From NCBI RefSeq assembly GCF_027595165.1, contig NZ_CP097291.1, positions 248,001 through 312,000 on the forward strand: a stretch of DNA of 64,000 bases, given 5' to 3'. The position numbers were made by a program, and so were the translations under genes. The notes under the pieces were generated by a model, which worked only from the letters and a program-made list of their open reading frames with translations, ran no database searches and was not told the DNA's origin. This document shows, one piece after another, positions 1 through 10,661 of the stretch (positions are counted from its first letter, which is position 1; each line of letters begins with the position of its first letter). This DNA is from Providencia sp. PROV188. Lineage in GTDB: Bacteria; Pseudomonadota; Gammaproteobacteria; Enterobacterales; Enterobacteriaceae.

Positions 1-428
1 AGGATAGCAAAACCATCTTCGGTGATTTCCATTAAGGAAACACGACCGCCATGGCTCGCTAATTGTGGATTAATTTGTGATTGTAAAACGTATTCAACAC
101 GCTCAATTAATGGCGCATCTTCAGACACTTTACGCATTTTCGCGTTCGGTGCTTTTAAGGTTAACTGAGAGCCTAATTGGTCTGTGACGAAATCAATCTC
201 AGCATCTTCTAAGAATGGAGCGCTAATTTCATCAACATAAGCAGAGAGTTTTTCAAACTTCAGCTCTTTATCGGTGGCTTCTACGGCACCAGGAGGGCAA
301 TAAGAAACACCACACTCAGCGGTTGGTGTGCCTGGGTTAATGACAAATACTCGAATTTGGGTTCCTGACTCTTGGCTTTCCAATAACTTGGAGAAGTGAG
401 TCTGTGCTGCTTCTGTAATATTAATCAT
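1..428 (-). CDS. nfuA: Fe-S biogenesis protein NfuA (3' end cut by window edge)
   Basis: NfuA is a scaffold/carrier that delivers [4Fe-4S] clusters to apoproteins, especially under oxidative stress or iron limitation. The visible 142 codons, from the ATG at 426-428, give the A-type-like N-terminal domain ([12 protein letters not shown]..., with [14 protein letters not shown]) and the start of the Nfu domain ([17 protein letters not shown]). The CxxC cluster-binding motif of the C-terminal Nfu domain lies outside the window. The protein follows E. coli NfuA closely along its visible length. It sits downstream of gntX on the same strand, as in E. coli. Confidence 0.95.
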   Translation of the reverse strand, partial: MINITEAAQTHFSKLLESQESGTQIRVFVINPGTPTAECGVSYCPPGAVEATDKELKFEKLSAYVDEISAPFLEDAEIDFVTDQLGSQLTLKAPNAKMRKVSEDAPLIERVEYVLQSQINPQLASHGGRVSLMEITEDGFAI

Positions 429-491
429 AATCTCTTGCTCAATAATAGTTGACTGCTTTAGTTGGTTATAATACGCCCATTTACACCCATC

Positions 492-1175
492 CTACAAGGT
501 GCGACAGAGTGACCACGCGTCAACAGTATGCGCTCCCGCACAAATCAACAATTGAGCGGCGGCATGCATGGTTGAGCCAGTTGTAATCACATCATCAATA
601 ATAGCTATGTGTAGACCTGAAACCGAAGTTTCAAGGGTAAATGCCTCTTTTAGGTTATTGCGGCGCTGCTTACGTGTTAATGAAACTTGCGCCAGTGTAT
701 CACGAGAGCGCAATAATGAATTTTGCGAATAGGCAATATTTAACCATGTGGTTAAATTACCACCAATTAATGCCATGTGATCAAATCCTCGACGCCAACA
801 TCGTCGAGGGTGGGGAGGTATGGTTATCAATAAGTCGGGTTTTTTCCATTGCTGTTGGCGATATCCATTCAGCCAATAAAGTAAAAATATCCGCGTCAGG
901 GGGATAGCTAACTGGGGTTGATAACGAAATTTATATTGATGGATAAGCTGGCGTAATGGCGCTTGATATGGCGTTACGGTAATCAACCTTTGCCAAGGCG
1001 GTGGCTGTACAAGGCAGCGCCCGCAAGGAAATTGATGATATTCACAAGGAAGAGCGCATTGTGGACAAACCTTCGGCATTGGCGGTAAGTTTTTGATACA
1101 AAAGCTGCATATTCCTTGCTGGGGAATTTTTAATAACTGCCGGCATAGCCAACAGACCCCTTCCATTGCTAGCAT
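492..1175 (-). CDS. gntX: ComF-family phosphoribosyltransferase-like protein GntX
   Basis: This 227-residue ComF/GntX family protein has an N-terminal zinc-ribbon-like region with paired cysteines (CWLCRQ, CSFC, CPQC, CGRC, about residues 9-54). A C-terminal type I phosphoribosyltransferase fold carries the PRPP-binding motif IIDDVITTGST near residue 195. ComF proteins of naturally competent bacteria assist DNA uptake. The enterobacterial member has been linked to use of DNA as a nutrient and to gluconate transport, so its exact function here is uncertain. The length and the ending SLCRTL match E. coli GntX. It is divergent from bioH, with about 56 bases between the start codons. Confidence 0.92.
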   Translation of the reverse strand: MLAMEGVCWLCRQLLKIPQQGICSFCIKNLPPMPKVCPQCALPCEYHQFPCGRCLVQPPPWQRLITVTPYQAPLRQLIHQYKFRYQPQLAIPLTRIFLLYWLNGYRQQQWKKPDLLITIPPHPRRCWRRGFDHMALIGGNLTTWLNIAYSQNSLLRSRDTLAQVSLTRKQRRNNLKEAFTLETSVSGLHIAIIDDVITTGSTMHAAAQLLICAGAHTVDAWSLCRTL

Positions 1176-1231
1176 AGGCGAGTCCTAGATTGAAAAATCA
1201 GAATGAAAATAACATTGAAGAGAGTGTAACC

Positions 1232-2005
1232 ATGGCGACGTTATATTGGCAGACAGTGGGTGACGGAAAACAAGATATTGTGTTACTGCACGGATGGGGA
1301 CTGAATGCCGAAGTCTGGCAAACAATTATTCCTCGACTGGCTTCGCAATTTCGCATCCATTTAGTTGATTTACCGGGTTATGGGCGTAGTCACGATTTCA
1401 CTCCGATGACCATTCAATCAATGGCTAATGTTGTGTGGGAACAAGCACCTAAAAATGCGATTTGGCTGGGGTGGTCTTTAGGTGGGTTAGTAGCAAGCCG
1501 TATCGCGCTTGATCACCCTAATGAGGTAAAAGCCTTAATCACCGTGGCATCTTCCCCTTGCTTTGGGGCTCATGATGAGTGGCAAGGTATCAAGCCCGAA
1601 GTCTTACTTAATTTTGAGCAGATGCTGGCTGAAAATTTCCAGCGTACCGTTGAGCGTTTTCTGGCACTGCAAACATTGGGAACTGAAAGCGCCCGTGAGG
1701 ATGCGCGTACATTGAAATCTGTGGTATTGGCGTTGCCAATGCCATCGGTTGAAGCCTTGAATATGGGGCTGGAATCTTTACGTACTGAAGATTTACGAGA
1801 GGAACTCACCCATTTACAGGTGCCTTTCTTACGCGTTTATGGTTATTTAGATGGCTTGGTCCCGCGTAAAATCGCAGGGAAATTAGATGAGTTGTATCCC
1901 AATTCATTATCCGTTGTGATGCGTAATAGCGCTCATGCGCCGTTTATTTCTCATCCCGATGAGTTTTGTGAAACATTGGTTCAGTTTGCGAAATCATTGA
2001 ACTAA
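1232..2005 (+). CDS. bioH: Pimeloyl-ACP methyl ester carboxylesterase BioH
   Basis: BioH removes the methyl group from pimeloyl-ACP methyl ester, ending the disguised fatty-acid route to the pimelate part of biotin. This is a 257-residue alpha/beta hydrolase. The oxyanion-side motif LLHGWG, the nucleophile elbow GWSLGG (Ser82 from this start, the same number as in E. coli), the acid in YLDGLVP and the histidine in AHAPFIS form the catalytic triad. I chose the ATG at 1232 because an AGAG stretch precedes it and it matches the family N-terminus. An in-frame TTG at 1190 would add 14 residues unlike the family. bioH is not in a bio operon here, as usual in enterobacteria. Confidence 0.94.
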   Translation: MATLYWQTVGDGKQDIVLLHGWGLNAEVWQTIIPRLASQFRIHLVDLPGYGRSHDFTPMTIQSMANVVWEQAPKNAIWLGWSLGGLVASRIALDHPNEVKALITVASSPCFGAHDEWQGIKPEVLLNFEQMLAENFQRTVERFLALQTLGTESAREDARTLKSVVLALPMPSVEALNMGLESLRTEDLREELTHLQVPFLRVYGYLDGLVPRKIAGKLDELYPNSLSVVMRNSAHAPFISHPDEFCETLVQFAKSLN

Positions 2006-2044
2006 ATCAGTGTATTAGAAGCTGATTCGCTGAGATGAAAACAA

Positions 2045-2278
2045 CTATTTAATCTTATAGACAAAATGTGAGCAATCGTGACTCTCGGGGCATCCTTTAC
2101 AACTGGTACCCGTAAGGCACGCGCTCACATCGATTTTTTCAATTTTCCCCATACTGACCAGCTTTTCAGCCATGGCATTGACCAGTGCAGCAGGGGCGTT
2201 TAGTTGAGAACTCAGAAGCGCAATGTCAGCTTGCCCATATAATGCAATTAAATCTCGGACTTGCAGCAAGCTGACCAT
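2045..2278 (-). CDS. feoC: FeoC, small Fe-S winged-helix protein of ferrous iron transport
   Basis: FeoC is a small partner of the FeoB ferrous iron transporter. In related bacteria it protects FeoB from proteolysis and may sense iron or oxygen through an iron-sulfur cluster. The 77-residue product has a winged-helix part followed by a cysteine cluster, CLTGTSCKGCPESHDC (four Cys spaced C-x5-C-x2-C-x5-C), that fits FeoC. It is the last gene of feoABC and starts 10 bases after the feoB stop. Confidence 0.9.
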   Translation of the reverse strand: MVSLLQVRDLIALYGQADIALLSSQLNAPAALVNAMAEKLVSMGKIEKIDVSACLTGTSCKGCPESHDCSHFVYKIK

Positions 2279-2288
2279 CGTATTTTCC

Positions 2289-4607
2289 TTAGTGGCAACT
2301 GTTGTTAGAACAACCTGAACATTGTTGCGCTGTTTTGGATTTAATATTAAACGTCACACGGCTGCGCATACGGCGTAGAGCGGTGATCAGTACAATATTA
2401 AACAGTAGCACCGCGCCAATGGTGATCAAGCTGCTTTGTGGATGTTCGCTAAATGTAGCTGTTTGATAGAACAGTGCTGCGAGGCTATAAGCCACGTTTA
2501 ATCCCCACAGAATAGAGAATGTCATCCAGCTTTTGTTGGTTTCACGGGCGATTGCTCCCATTACTGACACACAAGGCACATACAGCAGCACAAAGATTAG
2601 GTAACTATAAGCGGCGATATCTGAACCAAATTTCGCTGCCATGGTACCCATGGAGCCTGTTGCCATCTCGGCATCACCCATACTCGCTTCGATTGGGTTG
2701 GATAATGCACTGATGGAGAATGTCTCTTTTAAGCTATCCCACGTATCCGTGACTGCCGCACCTAACTCATCGAGCAGGTCAAACGATTCTGCATCGAAAG
2801 GTTCACTGGTAATCGCTTCGGCGGTGTACAGGGTATTTAAGGTCCCAACCACCACTTCTTTAGCCATTGCACCGGTGATCAAACCGACAGTCGCTTGCCA
2901 GTTATCATTGTGTACGCCGATAGGCTGTAATACTGGGGTGATCACTTTACTGACGGAAGCCAGCGCAGAGTCATTAATGTTGTCCACAGGCTTGCCGGAT
3001 AACGAAAAGCTATTTAGCGCACCGATAAAAATACTCGCTACCACAATGACTTTACCTGCACGGATCACAAAGCCTTTTAAACGCTGCCAAGTTTGGATAA
3101 GCAATGTTTTTGCATGAGGTACATGGTAGACCGGCAGTTCCATCACAAACGGGGACGCTTCACCGCGCATCAAAGTATGTTTCAGTAGCAGGCCTGTTAG
3201 GATTGCCACGACAATACCGAGAATGTAGAGGGAGAACACGACGCTTGCGCCGTTTTTACCAAAGAATGCCGCTGCAAATACTGCGAAGATAGCTAAGCGA
3301 GCACCGCAGGACATAAACGGTGCCATAAGCACGGTGATCAAGCGTTCACGAGGTGCATCTAAGGTTCTTGCTCCCATGATAGAAGGTACGTTACAACCGA
3401 AGCCAACAATTAATGGAACAAAAGATTTACCCGGTAAACCAAGAGATTGCATCAGTCTATCCATAACGAAAGCTGCTCGAGCCATATAGCCTGAGTCTTC
3501 CAAGATAGATAAGAACAGATACATCATACCGATTTGTGGCACCAGAGGCAGAACGGTATTGATACCACCGCCAACACCTTGAGCAAGGAAAACGGTCAAC
3601 CAATCAGGGAAGTTTGCTGTTGCTCCAATCCATTGAATACCATGAATAAAGATAGCTTCAGAGGCCCCTTCAAAGAACGGTTGTAAAGCACCACCGATAT
3701 TGATCGCAAGGACGAACATTAGATACATCACGAACAAGAAAATTGGCACGCCAAGCCAGCGGTTCAAGATAAATTTATCCAGCGCTTGAGTGAGTTTATT
3801 CGGCTCAGCGGCACTGTTATTAATCGCGGCGTCACAAATTGAGGCAATGGATTGATAGCGAGCGTCCGCAATGAGCAACTCGGGTTCTTCTTGCAAGGTA
3901 TCTTTAAGTCTAAGGCGAGTTTCAGCAAATACTTGCTCAGAGATATCAGCTCGTTGGCGGCTATAAATATCGCCTTCTAAAATCTGGAGAGCTAACCAAC
4001 GGCGCTGCTGCTGACTAAATTGCTGAGCAGAAATTTGCTCTGAAAGCATATCCACGGTTTGTAACAGTTGTGGCGGATATTGCACTAGGGCTTGTTGGCT
4101 ATTTTGAGGATGGCTATCAATCGCTTGTTTGAGCTGTTCAAGGCCAGTTGCACGGGTAGAGACCATTGGGATAACAGGGCAACCGAGCTGTTTTTCGAGC
4201 TGTTTAACATCAATATCGATATGTTGGCTTTTGGCAATATCCAGCATGTTCAGTGCGGCGATGCAGGGAACACCTAGTTCAACAAGCTGTAATGTCAGAT
4301 ATAAATTGCGCTCGAGGTTTGAGGCATCCACCACGTTGATCAACATGTCGGCTTCGCCACTTAAAATAAAGTAGCAGGCGATTTGCTCATCGAGGGAGGT
4401 TTGCTCTGAGATAGTTGTAAGGGAATAAGTACCTGGTAAATCAACGAGTTCAATCTTGTGTTCAGGTGTGTGGAAGCGTCCAACTTTACGTTCGACGGTC
4501 ACTCCTGCCCAGTTACCGACGCGCTGACGTGACCCTGTTAACTGGTTAAACAAGGTTGTTTTACCTGCGTTAGGGTTGCCAATAAGGCCGATAGTTAATG
4601 GTTTCAT
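2289..4607 (-). CDS. feoB: Ferrous iron transporter FeoB (GTPase-permease)
   Basis: FeoB imports Fe2+ across the inner membrane. The 772-residue product has an N-terminal cytosolic G domain with G1 GNPNAGKT at residues 10-17, G3 in VDLPGTYSL near residue 56 and G4 NMLD near 120. A helical guanine-dissociation-inhibitor-like region follows, then the polytopic permease with two Gate motifs (VPLIVGFGCNVPSIMGART near 390 and LLYVPCVSVMGA near 690). The C-terminus ends in a Cys/His tail (QQCSGCSNNSCH), seen in gammaproteobacterial FeoB. It is the middle gene of feoABC and should be induced by low iron and low oxygen through the sites upstream of feoA. Confidence 0.97.
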   Translation of the reverse strand: MKPLTIGLIGNPNAGKTTLFNQLTGSRQRVGNWAGVTVERKVGRFHTPEHKIELVDLPGTYSLTTISEQTSLDEQIACYFILSGEADMLINVVDASNLERNLYLTLQLVELGVPCIAALNMLDIAKSQHIDIDVKQLEKQLGCPVIPMVSTRATGLEQLKQAIDSHPQNSQQALVQYPPQLLQTVDMLSEQISAQQFSQQQRRWLALQILEGDIYSRQRADISEQVFAETRLRLKDTLQEEPELLIADARYQSIASICDAAINNSAAEPNKLTQALDKFILNRWLGVPIFLFVMYLMFVLAINIGGALQPFFEGASEAIFIHGIQWIGATANFPDWLTVFLAQGVGGGINTVLPLVPQIGMMYLFLSILEDSGYMARAAFVMDRLMQSLGLPGKSFVPLIVGFGCNVPSIMGARTLDAPRERLITVLMAPFMSCGARLAIFAVFAAAFFGKNGASVVFSLYILGIVVAILTGLLLKHTLMRGEASPFVMELPVYHVPHAKTLLIQTWQRLKGFVIRAGKVIVVASIFIGALNSFSLSGKPVDNINDSALASVSKVITPVLQPIGVHNDNWQATVGLITGAMAKEVVVGTLNTLYTAEAITSEPFDAESFDLLDELGAAVTDTWDSLKETFSISALSNPIEASMGDAEMATGSMGTMAAKFGSDIAAYSYLIFVLLYVPCVSVMGAIARETNKSWMTFSILWGLNVAYSLAALFYQTATFSEHPQSSLITIGAVLLFNIVLITALRRMRSRVTFNIKSKTAQQCSGCSNNSCH

Positions 4608-4661
4608 AGTGTATGCCAGTCGTGAAAATGAAAATCTTTATTGGAATTAATCCAAAAATAA

Positions 4662-4892
4662 TTAGTTCGCTTGAGCTTCATCTAAGTTAATCAGAGCTAA
4701 ATCTTTTTTGCGTAATACTAAGCTGACGCGATGAGTTTCAATTTGCACGGGATCACCAAACGGCGCTACGCGCACAACTTTGAACACTGAGCCTGGAAGC
4801 AGACCGAGGGAAAGTAATTTTTGGCGATAGGCCGGACTTATCTCTGGTGAAAAGCCAAGTATTTTATAACTGCATTGAGGAAGTATGGACAT
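4662..4892 (-). CDS. feoA: Ferrous iron transport protein FeoA
   Basis: FeoA is a small SH3-like cytosolic protein needed for full FeoB activity. The product is 76 residues from the internal ATG at 4890-4892, which has GGAAGGT a few bases upstream. The ATG four codons earlier (4904) lies within that Shine-Dalgarno region and is less likely. The core [18 protein letters not shown] and [13 protein letters not shown] match E. coli FeoA. It is the first gene of the feo operon, 54 bases before feoB. Confidence 0.94.
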   Translation of the reverse strand: MSILPQCSYKILGFSPEISPAYRQKLLSLGLLPGSVFKVVRVAPFGDPVQIETHRVSLVLRKKDLALINLDEAQAN

Positions 4893-4904
4893 AGTACCTT
4901 CCAA

Positions 4905-5304
4905 TTACGGTTTATTCTGTTGATTTAACATGAAAACTGCGATGTTAAATTACAGAGAGTGTTATTAAGAATAATATTGATAATTATTATTATAAAAGTG
5001 GTTATCTTTAAAAGAAATAGAATGGAAGATAAAATTAAATCTAATTAACAATGAGAATCATAATCATCTACCATGATTATATTTAGCCTCTTTTTCGGGC
5101 AATATTAAATGATGTGGATCAAAAAGGGATTTAGTTGGCGGAGTTTTTTAAAACGAAAAGGCAGATGTTAGTATTGTTAATTAATATAATTAAATAAGAC
5201 AAAATGCAGATAATAAATTGAATTAGTTATTTAATTTATTTCTATAAGAAAAATGGAATATGTTTAAATTAAGTACGGAGAGATGATTGAATACATTTTA
5301 ATAA
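4905..5304 (-). promoter_or_regulatory. feo operon control region with Fur and FNR boxes
   Basis: This AT-rich stretch lies between feoA and tex. TGAGAATCATAATCA at 5052-5066 fits the 7-1-7 Fur consensus with two mismatches. A weaker Fur-like AT palindrome lies at 4971-4990. ATGATGTGGATCAA at 5109-5122 matches the FNR consensus TTGAT-N4-ATCAA at 9 of 10 fixed positions. Both fit the known control of feo: repression by Fe2+-Fur and activation by FNR without oxygen. The transcription start was not identified. Confidence 0.72.
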
Positions 5305-5334
5305 ATGCCCTTACCGATGAAACAGCAAGGGCAT
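5305..5334 (-). terminator. Stem-loop after tex
   Basis: ATGCCCTT and AAGGGCAT pair around a loop of 14 bases just downstream of the tex stop on the minus strand, followed in that direction by TTTATTAAAATG. It resembles a rho-independent terminator with an imperfect U tract. Confidence 0.6.
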
Positions 5335-5340
5335 CATATC

Positions 5341-7680
5341 TTAGCGCTTTTTACCAAAAGCAGCAGCCAGTGCATCACTCATCGCACTGTTGCTAGACGC
5401 AGAGCTAGATGATGAATTTCCTCGCGCATTCCCTCGTGAAGCAGGGGCTTTGCGGGTATTTCTATCTTGCGCTGGAGCCGCACTGCGAGGTGCGCTGTTA
5501 CCTTCACCCGCTTGTTCATCTAAGCGCATAGTGAGCGCAATACGCTTACGAGCAATATCCACATCCAGCACTTTGACTTTCACAATGTCACCCGTTTTGA
5601 CGACTTTGTGAGGATCTTCAACATAGCTGTTTGAAAGGGAAGAAATATGCACTAGGCCATCTTGATGAACACCAATATCCACAAATGCCCCGAAATTAGT
5701 GACGTTAGTCACTGCACCTTCTAAGATCATTCCCGGTGTTAAGTCATTCATCGTTTCGACGCCGTCAGCAAAGGTTGCCGTTTTAAACTCAGGGCGTGGG
5801 TCACGGCCCGGTTTTTCCAGCTCTTTGATGATGTCTGTGACGGTAGGAACCCCAAACTGTTCGGTGGTAAATTCACGTGGGCTTAAGCCATTTAATACCT
5901 GTGAATTGCCCATGATCTCTTTGAGTGGCTGACGTACAGCTTCAAGGATTTTTTCAACGATTGGGTAGGCTTCCGGGTGAACCGTTGAGGCGTCCAGTGG
6001 GTTATCCCCATTGGTGATACGCAAGAAACCCGCACACTGTTCAAAGGCTTTCGGACCTAAGCGAGCGACCTTGAGTAACTGTTTTCTGTCATTGAATTGA
6101 CCATTCGCATCACGCCAATCAACAACATTTTGCGCGATCATTTTGCTCAAGCCAGCAACACGGGTAAGTAGTGCCACGGAAGCGGTATTTAAATCGACGC
6201 CGACGGAGTTTACGCAGTCTTCAACGACTGCATCTAACTTACGGGCTAGCTGAGTTTGGCTGACATCATGCTGATATTGGCCGACACCAATAGATTTCGG
6301 GTCGATTTTCACCAGTTCAGCCAGCGGGTCTTGTAAGCGACGAGCAATAGAAACCGCGCCACGCAGAGATACGTCTAAATCAGGGAATTCTAATGCTGCC
6401 AGCTCAGAAGCGGAATAAACAGAGGCGCCTGCTTCACTGACAATGACTTTTTGCGCCGTGACGTCAGGGAACTGTTTTTGCACTTCAGCAAAGAAGCGTT
6501 CGGTTTCTCGTGATGCAGTTCCGTTACCAATCGCGACCAGCTCAACGTGGTATTTCTGGCATAATGCGGCAACGATAGCAGCCGCTTTGGCAGCTTGGCC
6601 TGTGTGCGGGTAAATGGTATCTGTCGCCATGACTTTACCCGTCGCATCAACGACCGCGACTTTGACACCTGTACGTAAACCCGGATCGAGACCCATCGTG
6701 GCACGCATACCCGCAGGAGCTGCCATCAATAAGTCACTGAGGTTACGGGCGAATACGTTAATTGCTTCTTCTTCCGCTTTCTCGCGCAGGGTGCTCATGA
6801 TTTCGGTTTCTAGGTGCAGTAACACTTTGACTCGCCACGTCCAACTGATGACAGCTTTACGCCATTGGTCAGCGGGGGCATTGTTCAAACGAACATCTAA
6901 ATGGCGAGTAATAATTTCTTCGCAATAACTCTCTTTTGGCGGCTCTTCAAACTGAGGGTCGCAGTTGAGGGATAACTGCAAAACACCTTCATTGCGACCA
7001 CGGAACATGGCCAAAGCGCGGTGTGAAGGAACTTGAGCAACGGGTTCATGGTGATCAAAATAGTCGCTAAATTTTACACCCTCAGTCTGTTTGCCATCAG
7101 CAACAACAGAAACAATGTGCGCATTCTTCCAAATATAGTCGCGAACTTTCGCTAATAAGGTAGCATCTTCGGCGAAACGCTCCATTAAAATGTAGCGAGC
7201 ACCATCTAAAGCGGCTTTGGGATCCGCAACGCCTTTATCTGCGTCAACATAGCTTTGTGCAAGTGTATCCGGTGACTGGCTTGGATCGTTCCACAGCGTA
7301 TCCGCTAAGGGTTCTAAGCCCGCTTCGATAGCAATTTGCCCACGAGTACGGCGCTTTGGTTTGTAAGGGAGGTAAAGATCTTCGAGTTCGGTTTTATTCA
7401 GCGTTGTATTGATAGCAGAAGCGAGTTCTGGAGTAAGCTTACCTTGTTCATCAATGGATTTTAGAATGGTTTGCTTACGGTCGTTTAACTCTCTCAAATA
7501 CCCTAAACGGCTCTCTAGCTGACGTAGCTGAGTGTCATCCAATCCCCCCGTAACCTCTTTACGGTAGCGGGCGATAAATGGGACGGTATTGCCTTCATCC
7601 AATAATGTAATGGCTGAAAACACCTGTTTTGGTTGGGCTTGTAGTTCGGCCGCAATAATTTGGCTTAGAGTTTCATTCAT
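5341..7680 (-). CDS. tex: Tex family RNA-binding transcription accessory protein
   Basis: Tex (YhgF) is a conserved nucleic-acid-binding protein related to eukaryotic Spt6, with a role in transcription that is not fully defined. The 779-residue product has the Tex order: helical N-terminus, a YqgF/RNase H-like domain near residues 325-450 ([19 protein letters not shown]), helix-hairpin-helix modules ([20 protein letters not shown]) and a C-terminal S1 domain near 650-720 ([20 protein letters not shown]). The tail is a low-complexity Ser/Ala/Arg linker ending in AAAFGKKR. It is divergent from greB, the arrangement known from E. coli. Confidence 0.95.
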   Translation of the reverse strand: MNETLSQIIAAELQAQPKQVFSAITLLDEGNTVPFIARYRKEVTGGLDDTQLRQLESRLGYLRELNDRKQTILKSIDEQGKLTPELASAINTTLNKTELEDLYLPYKPKRRTRGQIAIEAGLEPLADTLWNDPSQSPDTLAQSYVDADKGVADPKAALDGARYILMERFAEDATLLAKVRDYIWKNAHIVSVVADGKQTEGVKFSDYFDHHEPVAQVPSHRALAMFRGRNEGVLQLSLNCDPQFEEPPKESYCEEIITRHLDVRLNNAPADQWRKAVISWTWRVKVLLHLETEIMSTLREKAEEEAINVFARNLSDLLMAAPAGMRATMGLDPGLRTGVKVAVVDATGKVMATDTIYPHTGQAAKAAAIVAALCQKYHVELVAIGNGTASRETERFFAEVQKQFPDVTAQKVIVSEAGASVYSASELAALEFPDLDVSLRGAVSIARRLQDPLAELVKIDPKSIGVGQYQHDVSQTQLARKLDAVVEDCVNSVGVDLNTASVALLTRVAGLSKMIAQNVVDWRDANGQFNDRKQLLKVARLGPKAFEQCAGFLRITNGDNPLDASTVHPEAYPIVEKILEAVRQPLKEIMGNSQVLNGLSPREFTTEQFGVPTVTDIIKELEKPGRDPRPEFKTATFADGVETMNDLTPGMILEGAVTNVTNFGAFVDIGVHQDGLVHISSLSNSYVEDPHKVVKTGDIVKVKVLDVDIARKRIALTMRLDEQAGEGNSAPRSAAPAQDRNTRKAPASRGNARGNSSSSSASSNSAMSDALAAAFGKKR

Positions 7681-7842
7681 GTCGTGTTTAAATACCTACT
7701 CAAAGAACAGTGAAAATAGACTGCACAGTTATACTTGCTGGTAGACAGAATTGCCAGACAGAATTTTTGTCTAGTGGTAGGCAAGTCGCAGATTATATTT
7801 TATAAAATATTATAATTATCCGATTTATATACCTTTAATGAG

Positions 7843-8328
7843 ATGAATAAGAGCCTTTTAATTACCCGTGAAGGATGGGACGCTTTAGACAAAGAACTTA
7901 AGTATCTTTGGAAAGAAGAGCGCCCTCGAGTGACGCAGTCTGTCTCTGAAGCCGCAGCCCAGGGGGATCGTTCCGAAAACGCAGAATATATCTACGGTAA
8001 AAAACGGTTGCGGGAAATAGACCGCCGTATTCGTTTTCTATCCAAAAGGTTGGATCAGCTTAGAATTGTTGAACCCGATCCTCGACAAGAGGGGCGTGTG
8101 TTTTTTGGCGCATGGGTTAAGCTTGAAGATGATAATGAAAATATCAGAATTTTCCGGTTAGTGGGGGCGGATGAATTTGATCCTGCTAAGCAGTGGATTT
8201 CTATCGATTCACCAGTCGCTCGCGCATTAATTGGCAAGCAGGTTGATGATGAAGTGGTCGTCACAACGCCGGGCGGAAAAGTCACCTATTTTGTGCTAGA
8301 GATTAGCTATAAACCATTAATCAGTTAA
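7843..8328 (+). CDS. greB: Transcription elongation factor GreB
   Basis: GreB rescues backtracked RNA polymerase by inserting its coiled coil into the secondary channel and stimulating cleavage of the nascent RNA. The 161-residue product has the N-terminal antiparallel coiled coil (about residues 1-75, with GDRSENAEYIYGKKRLREID holding the tip acidic residues Asp and Glu) and a C-terminal FKBP-like domain ending in VLEISYKP. Length and sequence match GreB rather than GreA. It lies between tex (divergent) and ompR. Confidence 0.95.
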   Translation: MNKSLLITREGWDALDKELKYLWKEERPRVTQSVSEAAAQGDRSENAEYIYGKKRLREIDRRIRFLSKRLDQLRIVEPDPRQEGRVFFGAWVKLEDDNENIRIFRLVGADEFDPAKQWISIDSPVARALIGKQVDDEVVVTTPGGKVTYFVLEISYKPLIS

Positions 8329-8442
8329 CGAGTAAAATGATTCATTAAAGTTAGTGTTAATGGTAAATTAATGGCATGAATATTATTTTTGTTACTTTCA
8401 TCAGCAGAATAATTCTAAAATTCCACACTTTGGGGGCTATAA

Positions 8443-9162
8443 ATGCAGGAAAGTTATAAAGTTCTCGTCGTCGATGATGATATGCGTTTACGTGCTCTGC
8501 TTGAACGTTACCTCACCGAGCAGGGTTTTCAGGTAAGAAGTGCAGCGAATGCTGAACAGATGGACAGGATCCTAACACGGGAATCTATTCATTTAATCGT
8601 ATTGGACTTGATGCTTCCTGGGGAAGATGGCTTATCTATTTGCCGTCGTTTACGTAGTCAAAATAACCCAATTCCAATCATTATGGTTACCGCGAAAGGC
8701 GAAGAAGTTGACCGTATTGTGGGCTTAGAAATTGGTGCGGATGACTATATCCCTAAACCGTTTAACCCTCGTGAACTGTTAGCGCGTATTCGTGCGGTGC
8801 TGCGTCGCCAAGCGAATGAGCTACCAGGTGCGCCATCGCAAGATGATGCCGTCATCACTTTTGGTAAATTCAAACTGAACCTCGGAACCCGTGAAATGTT
8901 CCAAGGCGAAGAGAATATGCCATTAACCAGTGGTGAGTTTGCGGTGTTGAAAGTATTAGTTTCTTATCCACGCGAACCATTATCTCGTGACAAGCTGATG
9001 AGTTTGGCTCGAGGTCGTGAATACAGTGCGATGGAGCGTTCTATCGACGTTCAAATTTCACGTTTACGCCGTATGATTGAAGAAGATCCTGCGCACCCAC
9101 GTTACATTCAAACCGTTTGGGGCTTAGGATACGTATTTGTTCCAGATGGAAGTAAAGCATGA
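8443..9162 (+). CDS. ompR: Response regulator OmpR
   Basis: OmpR is the DNA-binding partner of EnvZ and sets porin expression in response to osmolarity and acid. The 239-residue product has the receiver domain (acidic pocket VVDDD near residue 11, phosphoacceptor Asp in [11 protein letters not shown] near 55, the conserved Lys in [13 protein letters not shown] near 105). A winged-helix effector domain follows, about residues 135-235, with the recognition region [20 protein letters not shown]. It is almost identical to E. coli OmpR. Its stop overlaps the envZ start by four bases. Confidence 0.98.
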   Translation: MQESYKVLVVDDDMRLRALLERYLTEQGFQVRSAANAEQMDRILTRESIHLIVLDLMLPGEDGLSICRRLRSQNNPIPIIMVTAKGEEVDRIVGLEIGADDYIPKPFNPRELLARIRAVLRRQANELPGAPSQDDAVITFGKFKLNLGTREMFQGEENMPLTSGEFAVLKVLVSYPREPLSRDKLMSLARGREYSAMERSIDVQISRLRRMIEEDPAHPRYIQTVWGLGYVFVPDGSKA

Positions 9163-10490
9163 AGCGACTGAGGTTCTCACGACGTAGTACATTTTCTCGC
9201 TCGTTATTTTTGTTTGTCGCACTCCTGTTCGCAAGCCTTGTGACCAGCTATATGGTTGTATTGAATTTTGTTGTGATGCCAAGCTTACAGCAGTTCAATA
9301 AAGTGCTTGCCTATGAAGTACGTACATTGATGACAGAGAAAATGGTTCTACAAGATGGAACCTCAGTGCGAGTTTCACCCGCATTACGTAAAAAAATCTA
9401 CAATGAGCTCGGTATTACCTTTTACGCCCATTCAGCGGCGATGGAAGAGGGATTAAACTGGGCAAAAGAGTATGATTTTCTAAGTGAAAACATGTCGGAA
9501 TACTTGGGTGGCAAGGCCAGTGTGCATCTGGAACTTGGGCGTGAGTATCCGATATTGTGGTTAACATCCTACCTAGCACCAGATATTTGGGTGCGCGTTC
9601 CGCTCACCGAAATCGGCCAAAATCAGTTTTCTCAAGTTTTCCGCTATACACTCACGGTCTTCCTCACGATTTTTGCGGGGGTTTGGCTCTATATTCGCTA
9701 TCAAAACAAGCCATTATTAGAGCTGGAATATCACGCGGGTGAGGTCGGTAAGGGGCATGTTATGCCGCCGATGCAAGAGAAAGGTGCCACAGAGGTTCGC
9801 GCGGCTATTCGCTCGTTCAACCATATGGCGGCAGGGATAAAATCCCTCGAAAATGACCGCACTGTATTAATGGCAGGGGTCAGCCATGACCTTCGAACGC
9901 CACTAACCCGCATTCGTCTCGCAACGGAAATGATGGGACCAGAAGATGGCTATCTCGCTGAATCTATCAACAAAGATATTGAAGAGTGCGACGCAATCAT
10001 CGGTCAATTCATGTCTTACCTGAAAACAGGGCAAGAAATGGATATGGAGTTTTGCGACCTTAACGCTATTCTCAACGAAGCTGTTGTTGCTGAAACCAAC
10101 GTCGTGGGAGAGATTGAAACCAATTTAGTCCCAGGACCAGTGATGTTCAACGGTAACCATCTTGCCATCAAACGCGCAATTACCAACATGATAGTCAACG
10201 CTTATCGCTACGGAAATGGCTGGATCAAAGTCAGCAGTGGTAAAAATGAAGATTATGTTTGGTTCCAAGTTGAAGATGATGGCGCAGGGATCAAAGAAGA
10301 AGACATTCAACGCCTATTCCAGCCGTTCGTACAGGGTGAAAAAGCCCGTAGCAACAAAGGTACAGGGCTGGGACTCGCGATAATTCGCAGGATTATAGAT
10401 GCTCACGAAGGGAATATTGAGATCCATAAAAGTGAGCGCGGCGGGTTTGCTATTCGGGCCTTGCTCCCTCTCAAAGAGCGCGAAGACTAA
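9159..10490 (+). CDS. envZ: Osmosensor histidine kinase EnvZ
   Basis: EnvZ is the inner-membrane sensor kinase/phosphatase for OmpR. The 443-residue protein has a first membrane helix (about residues 15-40), a periplasmic region, a second helix near 160-180, a HAMP linker, the dimerization domain with the phosphorylated His in [19 protein letters not shown], and the ATP-binding domain (N box [11 protein letters not shown]1 DDGAGI, G2 GTGLGLAI). Its ATG overlaps the ompR stop, so the pair is translationally coupled. The TAA stop is directly followed by an ERIC element. Confidence 0.97.
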   Translation: MKRLRFSRRSTFSRSLFLFVALLFASLVTSYMVVLNFVVMPSLQQFNKVLAYEVRTLMTEKMVLQDGTSVRVSPALRKKIYNELGITFYAHSAAMEEGLNWAKEYDFLSENMSEYLGGKASVHLELGREYPILWLTSYLAPDIWVRVPLTEIGQNQFSQVFRYTLTVFLTIFAGVWLYIRYQNKPLLELEYHAGEVGKGHVMPPMQEKGATEVRAAIRSFNHMAAGIKSLENDRTVLMAGVSHDLRTPLTRIRLATEMMGPEDGYLAESINKDIEECDAIIGQFMSYLKTGQEMDMEFCDLNAILNEAVVAETNVVGEIETNLVPGPVMFNGNHLAIKRAITNMIVNAYRYGNGWIKVSSGKNEDYVWFQVEDDGAGIKEEDIQRLFQPFVQGEKARSNKGTGLGLAIIRRIIDAHEGNIEIHKSERGGFAIRALLPLKERED

Positions 10491-10615
10491 ATATTCTTCA
10501 TATTTTGTGTCGCAGCGTTGTTGGCTGCGCTCGTTAACCCTAGTCACATACTTGTGTATGCTCCTAGGGCTTAACTCGTTTGCCGCCTAGCTGCAACGCA
10601 AACTATTTTGAATAT
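10491..10615 (+). repeat. ERIC element 1
   Basis: This 125-base imperfect palindrome begins right after the envZ stop codon. Its outer ends pair (ATATTC with GAATAT). The core CCCTAGTCACATACTTG...TGTATGCTCCTAGGG matches the central inverted repeat of enterobacterial repetitive intergenic consensus (ERIC) elements, the site of the ERIC1R/ERIC2 primers. It has the same orientation and about the same length as the two copies at 19749 and 22291. As transcribed RNA it would fold into a long hairpin at the 3' end of the ompR-envZ message. Confidence 0.85.
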
Positions 10616-10661
10616 TGCATGCTAAGGCGATAGAAGGCGGACTGCATAGAGATATGCTCTG

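Noticed and set aside
641..907. ORF opposite gntX
   Set aside because: It is a shadow of the gntX coding sequence, without a known family or ribosome-binding site.
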